Positions 6,888 through 8,782 of a stretch of 8,782 bases of DNA are shown here, one piece after another. The notes beneath the pieces are model-generated. The model saw nothing but the letters and a program-made list of their open reading frames with translations. It ran no database searches and was not told the DNA's origin. The translations under genes were made by a program, and so were the position numbers. Positions within the stretch are counted from its first letter, which is position 1. Each line of letters starts with the position of its first letter. This stretch comes from an uncultured bacterium (GTDB lineage Bacteria; Bacteroidota; Bacteroidia; Bacteroidales; Bacteroidaceae), in NCBI GenBank assembly GCA_905215575.1, contig CAJMQV010000077.1:1-8782 (forward strand). The letters are read 5' to 3'.

Positions 6888-6928
6888 AACAATAAAACGG
6901 ACAACCGGAACAGTTTCCGCATAAAAAA

Positions 6929-7720
6929 TCACAGAATTCCCAGTGTATGCAGGGCATATTCTATTCCATCCTCGTCCACACTGCGGGTTACAAAGCCGGC
7001 AGCCGCCTTCACTTCGTCGGAAGCATTGCCCATAGCCACTCCCAGACCGACATGCCGCAGCATATCGATGTCATTGCCTCCATCGCCAAAAGCTACTGTC
7101 TGTTCCAGAGAAAAACCTTCGTGCTCCAGCATGCGGTCGATGCCGTAACTCTTGCTTACTCCCCGCGTGATGATATCCACAAAAGTGGGATGCCAGCGCA
7201 TGGCCACGCATCCGGGCATCAGCTGCTCCATATAGCGGGCTTCGTCCTGAGGCGGGAAGAAGGCGATAATCTGCAAAATATCTTTTTCCAAAGCATGAGC
7301 CACCGGCAACACAGCCGGAATCTCGAAGTTCAACAGACGGGACAGATCCTCCAGTTCGGGCGACAGTCCGGTGACAAACAGTTCATCCTGTGCCACAAAA
7401 ATAATGGGGAAAGCTTCCTGAGGACAGGTTTCGTGATGACGCACCAGCCGCTCCACATCCTTGCGGTCCACCGTGCGCAAAGCGAATGAGTTCCCTTCCC
7501 GGTCAATGCAATGGGCTCCGGTAGTCGTTACCAGGCCGTCATACTCCAGTTCTCCCAAATTATCAATAAAGAGCAAGGGGCGACCGGTAGCCACATAAAC
7601 TTTTATTCCTTTACGGCGTGCCGCCTTTACGGCTTCGAGCGTCGAAGCGGGGATAGTATGAGTCTTGAAGGACACCAGTGTGCCATCAATATCCAGAAAA
7701 ATTGCTTTACAATCCATCAT
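6929..7720 (-). CDS. Cof-type HAD-superfamily phosphatase (HAD-IIB)
   Basis: This 263-residue cytosolic protein should hydrolyse a small phosphorylated metabolite (sugar phosphate, nucleotide or cofactor); the substrate cannot be told from sequence. All four HAD motifs are present: motif I FLDIDGT with nucleophile D10 and acid/base D12; motif II ATGRP with T45; motif III with K190 in GVSKSYGID; motif IV FGDGGNDIDML with D213 and D217. The long segment between motifs II and III (about 75-185) is the type C2 cap that defines this family, and the length is typical. The start is either ATG at 7718-7720 or the next codon, also ATG. The gene follows the DUF1573 terminator with little room for a promoter, and no strong terminator separates it from carB, though carB has its own -7 box. 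No tie to carbamoyl phosphate is implied. Confidence 0.92.
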   Translation of the reverse strand: MMDCKAIFLDIDGTLVSFKTHTIPASTLEAVKAARRKGIKVYVATGRPLLFIDNLGELEYDGLVTTTGAHCIDREGNSFALRTVDRKDVERLVRHHETCPQEAFPIIFVAQDELFVTGLSPELEDLSRLLNFEIPAVLPVAHALEKDILQIIAFFPPQDEARYMEQLMPGCVAMRWHPTFVDIITRGVSKSYGIDRMLEHEGFSLEQTVAFGDGGNDIDMLRHVGLGVAMGNASDEVKAAAGFVTRSVDEDGIEYALHTLGIL

Positions 7721-7741
7721 ATCGTTCTATTATTATTCAAA

Positions 7742-7785
7742 AAAAACTCATTTCAGAATGCCAGAGCATCCGGAAATGAGTTTTT
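7742..7785. terminator. Bidirectional-looking rho-independent terminator after DUF1573
   Basis: Arms AAAAACTCATTTC (7742-7754) and GAAATGAGTTTTT (7773-7785) are perfectly complementary. The 18-base loop can itself fold through ATGC/GCAT (7758-7761 and 7766-7769). On the minus strand the stem ends in a run of T, about 33 bases after the DUF1573 stop, so it should end that transcript. The A/T-tailed stem would also work on the plus strand, but no plus-strand gene leads into it. Confidence 0.88.
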
Positions 7786-7817
7786 CGTGGTTTATCTCTT
7801 TGTTTGAAACATGCGTT

Positions 7818-8219
7818 TTATTTCTTTGAGGCTTCCATCGTGCCTTCTACATACAGGCGAACCATCTTGGTCTTGCCATTCGTGCGCACGGTAATGGATT
7901 TCTTAAAGTGTCCCGGAAATTTTCCGGCTCCGTTGTAACGGATTTCCAACTTACCGCTCTCGCCCGGTTTGATCGGCTCTTTGGTATAAGTAGGCACGGT
8001 ACAACCGCAAGAAGGCACGGCCTGATGAATGATCAGTGGCGCTGTTCCGGTATTCGTAAACTTGAAAACACAGGTTACCACGGGATCGTCCTCTGAGAAG
8101 GTGCCGAAGTTGTGGCTTGTTTTGTCAAACTTGATGTCGGCCTGTTTGGCAGCATTTTGGGCAAATGCTGTAGTCAGCATCACAAAACACAGGAGGGTAA
8201 AAGCAAGAACCTTCTTCAT
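7818..8219 (-). CDS. Secreted DUF1573 protein
   Basis: This 133-residue exported protein of the DUF1573 family has an immunoglobulin-like beta sandwich related to ASPM/SPD-2/Hydin-type domains; its exact role is unknown. Residues 1-20 are a signal peptide (MKKVLAFTLLCFVMLTTAFA) with a likely cut before Q21. No lipobox follows, so it should be periplasmic or otherwise soluble outside the inner membrane. The mature part shows the family features: FDKTSHNFGTF near the start, VFKFTNTGTAPLII, the conserved SCGC (70-73), then IKPGESGKLEIRYN and ITVRTN. A longer reading from ATG 8255 is possible but would put a charged stretch (HRNNFKLKKKI) before the signal peptide and start inside the promoter box at 8253-8260, so ATG 8219 is chosen. 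The gene stands alone between its promoter and the hairpin at 7742-7785. Confidence 0.9.
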   Translation of the reverse strand: MKKVLAFTLLCFVMLTTAFAQNAAKQADIKFDKTSHNFGTFSEDDPVVTCVFKFTNTGTAPLIIHQAVPSCGCTVPTYTKEPIKPGESGKLEIRYNGAGKFPGHFKKSITVRTNGKTKMVRLYVEGTMEASKK

Positions 8220-8252
8220 AATCTTCTTTTTAAGTTTAAAATTATTCCGGTG

Positions 8253-8260
8253 CAAAAGTA
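8253..8260 (-). promoter_or_regulatory. -7 promoter box of the DUF1573 gene
   Basis: The minus strand reads TACTTTTG, a perfect TAnnTTTG, 34 bases upstream of the ATG at 8219. Transcription would start near 8246, so the upstream ATG at 8255 would not be in the mRNA. A good TTTG at -33 is not visible. Confidence 0.7.
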
Positions 8261-8356
8261 AAACTAAAAAATGAAACTGTCTACATTTTATACTTAAAAA
8301 ACAACATTTTACCTACAGTTTAAGATTTTTGGTCCTGCGGTTTCCTATTTTTATTA

Positions 8357-8364
8357 TAACTTTG
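8357..8364 (+). promoter_or_regulatory. -7 promoter box of the DUF4286-ruvC unit
   Basis: TAACTTTG matches TAnnTTTG perfectly and lies 32 bases before the ATG at 8396, giving a leader of about 25 bases. The nearest TTTG upstream (8328-8331) has a 25-base spacer, longer than usual, so the -33 element is weak or absent. With the box at 8253-8260 on the other strand, this makes 8261-8356 a divergent promoter region. Confidence 0.7.
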
Positions 8365-8395
8365 CACTTCATTACAAACAATTTATCAGAAGAAT

Positions 8396-8707
8396 ATGTT
8401 AGTCTACAACATTACTTTCCAGGTGGATTTCAACGAAGCGCGCAACTTCGTCATCTGGGCTCATCAGGTATACATCCAGAAAACTCTTGAAACAGGTTTG
8501 CTTCATAAAGCCCGCCTGAGCAAAATTCTTTCTCACCGTGACGAAGATACCGAGTGCTTCTCCCTGCAGTTTGAAGTGGAAAGTTCGGCCGTGCTTCACC
8601 AGTGGTACACCAAAGTGGGCAAACAGCTGCACGACGAAATGGTGGCTCTGTTCAATGAAAAGGTAGTGGCCTTCTCTACCCTGATGGAAATCATCGAAGA
8701 AGCATGA
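8396..8707 (+). CDS. DUF4286 family protein
   Basis: This small cytosolic protein of 103 residues is recognised as DUF4286 from its pattern: start MLVYNITFQVD, then WAHQVYIQKTLETGLL, a central LQFEVESSAVLHQWY, and a C-terminal helix around VGKQLHDEMVALFNEKVVAFSTLMEII. It has an alpha-beta composition with no signal peptide, membrane segment or catalytic motif. Function is unknown. It overlaps ruvC by four bases (ATGA at 8704-8707), implying translational coupling. In Bacteroidales, as I recall, it often sits beside ruvC, so a link to Holliday junction processing is possible but is inference only. An overlapping minus-strand open frame of similar length is a shadow. Confidence 0.88.
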   Translation: MLVYNITFQVDFNEARNFVIWAHQVYIQKTLETGLLHKARLSKILSHRDEDTECFSLQFEVESSAVLHQWYTKVGKQLHDEMVALFNEKVVAFSTLMEIIEEA

Positions 8708-8782
8708 CACCGAAGAAGGACTGCGAAAAAATAATTCTGGGCGTGGACCCGGGTACCAACCTCATGGGTTACGGCATTCTGA
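8704..8782 (+). CDS. ruvC: Crossover junction endodeoxyribonuclease RuvC, N-terminal fragment
   Basis: Only the first 26 codons are in the window; the gene runs off the right edge. After a short charged leader (MTPKKDCEK) comes IILGVDPGTNLMGYGIL, the first beta strand of the RuvC nuclease fold, with the first catalytic aspartate in the GVDPGT motif (D15 here, equal to D7 of E. coli RuvC). RuvC cuts Holliday junctions with the RuvAB branch-migration motor during recombinational repair. Its ATG overlaps the DUF4286 stop as ATGA, so ribosomes probably reinitiate, and both genes share the promoter near 8357. Confidence 0.95.
   Translation, partial: MTPKKDCEKIILGVDPGTNLMGYGIL

Noticed and set aside
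6905..6920. Small hairpin CGGAA/TTCCG after the HAD gene as a terminator
   Set aside because: Only five base pairs, with no U-tract directly after it on the minus strand; too weak to call.
6947..7489. 180-residue plus-strand open frame
   Set aside because: It lies fully antisense to the HAD phosphatase, whose four catalytic motifs are intact, and its translation shows no recognisable domain; a shadow frame.
2382..8219. One long minus-strand operon
   Set aside because: Terminators at 7742-7785 and 3552-3592 and separate -7 boxes before DUF1573, carB and the lipoprotein argue for separate units.
8399..8710. 103-residue minus-strand open frame
   Set aside because: Antisense to DUF4286, which has the promoter, the ruvC coupling and family-like sequence; the reverse frame runs across the ruvC start.

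Overview
The window looks like a piece of a Bacteroidales chromosome, most likely Bacteroides or Phocaeicola. The evidence is perfect or near-perfect Bacteroides-type promoter boxes (TAnnTTTG at -7, one with a TTTG at -33 twenty bases upstream), A-rich leaders without Shine-Dalgarno sequences, a BspA-type leucine-rich-repeat lipoprotein with an SSDD sequence after the lipobox cysteine, and the order DUF1573 / DUF4286 / ruvC. The genus is inferred from these features, not from a database match.

Layout. Bases 1-2380 are an AT-rich accessory segment. It opens with what looks like the last codons and right end of an IS3-family element, then carries a minus-strand surface lipoprotein of the BspA family (217-1548). 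Next is an AT-rich intergenic stretch with a 22-bp palindrome and a 17-bp direct repeat. It ends with the wreck of an IS4-family transposase (1930-2297): its N-terminus is joined directly to its C-terminal catalytic-Glu region, followed by a frameshift. Bases 2382-8782 are denser and more GC-rich core-type chromosome. They hold an unrecognised lipoprotein (2382-3461, minus), the carbamoyl-phosphate synthase large chain (3625-6849, minus), a Cof-type HAD phosphatase (6929-7720, minus), a secreted DUF1573 protein (7818-8219, minus), then divergently DUF4286 (8396-8707, plus) overlapping the start of ruvC (8704 onward, plus, cut by the window edge).

Transcription. Three hairpin terminators separate the minus-strand genes: 7742-7785 after DUF1573, 3552-3592 after carB, and 2318-2363 after the lipoprotein. 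Promoter -7 boxes lie before DUF1573, carB, the lipoprotein and, on the other strand, DUF4286-ruvC. Most genes here therefore look like single-gene units rather than one operon. DUF4286-ruvC is the only clear translationally coupled pair.

What stands out. The CarB protein reads like the synthetase part of eukaryotic CPS I/CAD rather than E. coli CarB, and no carA is next to it. The accessory segment pairs a surface LRR lipoprotein with remains of two insertion-sequence families. I found no evidence for a wholly new multi-gene system; the rest is ordinary core genome.
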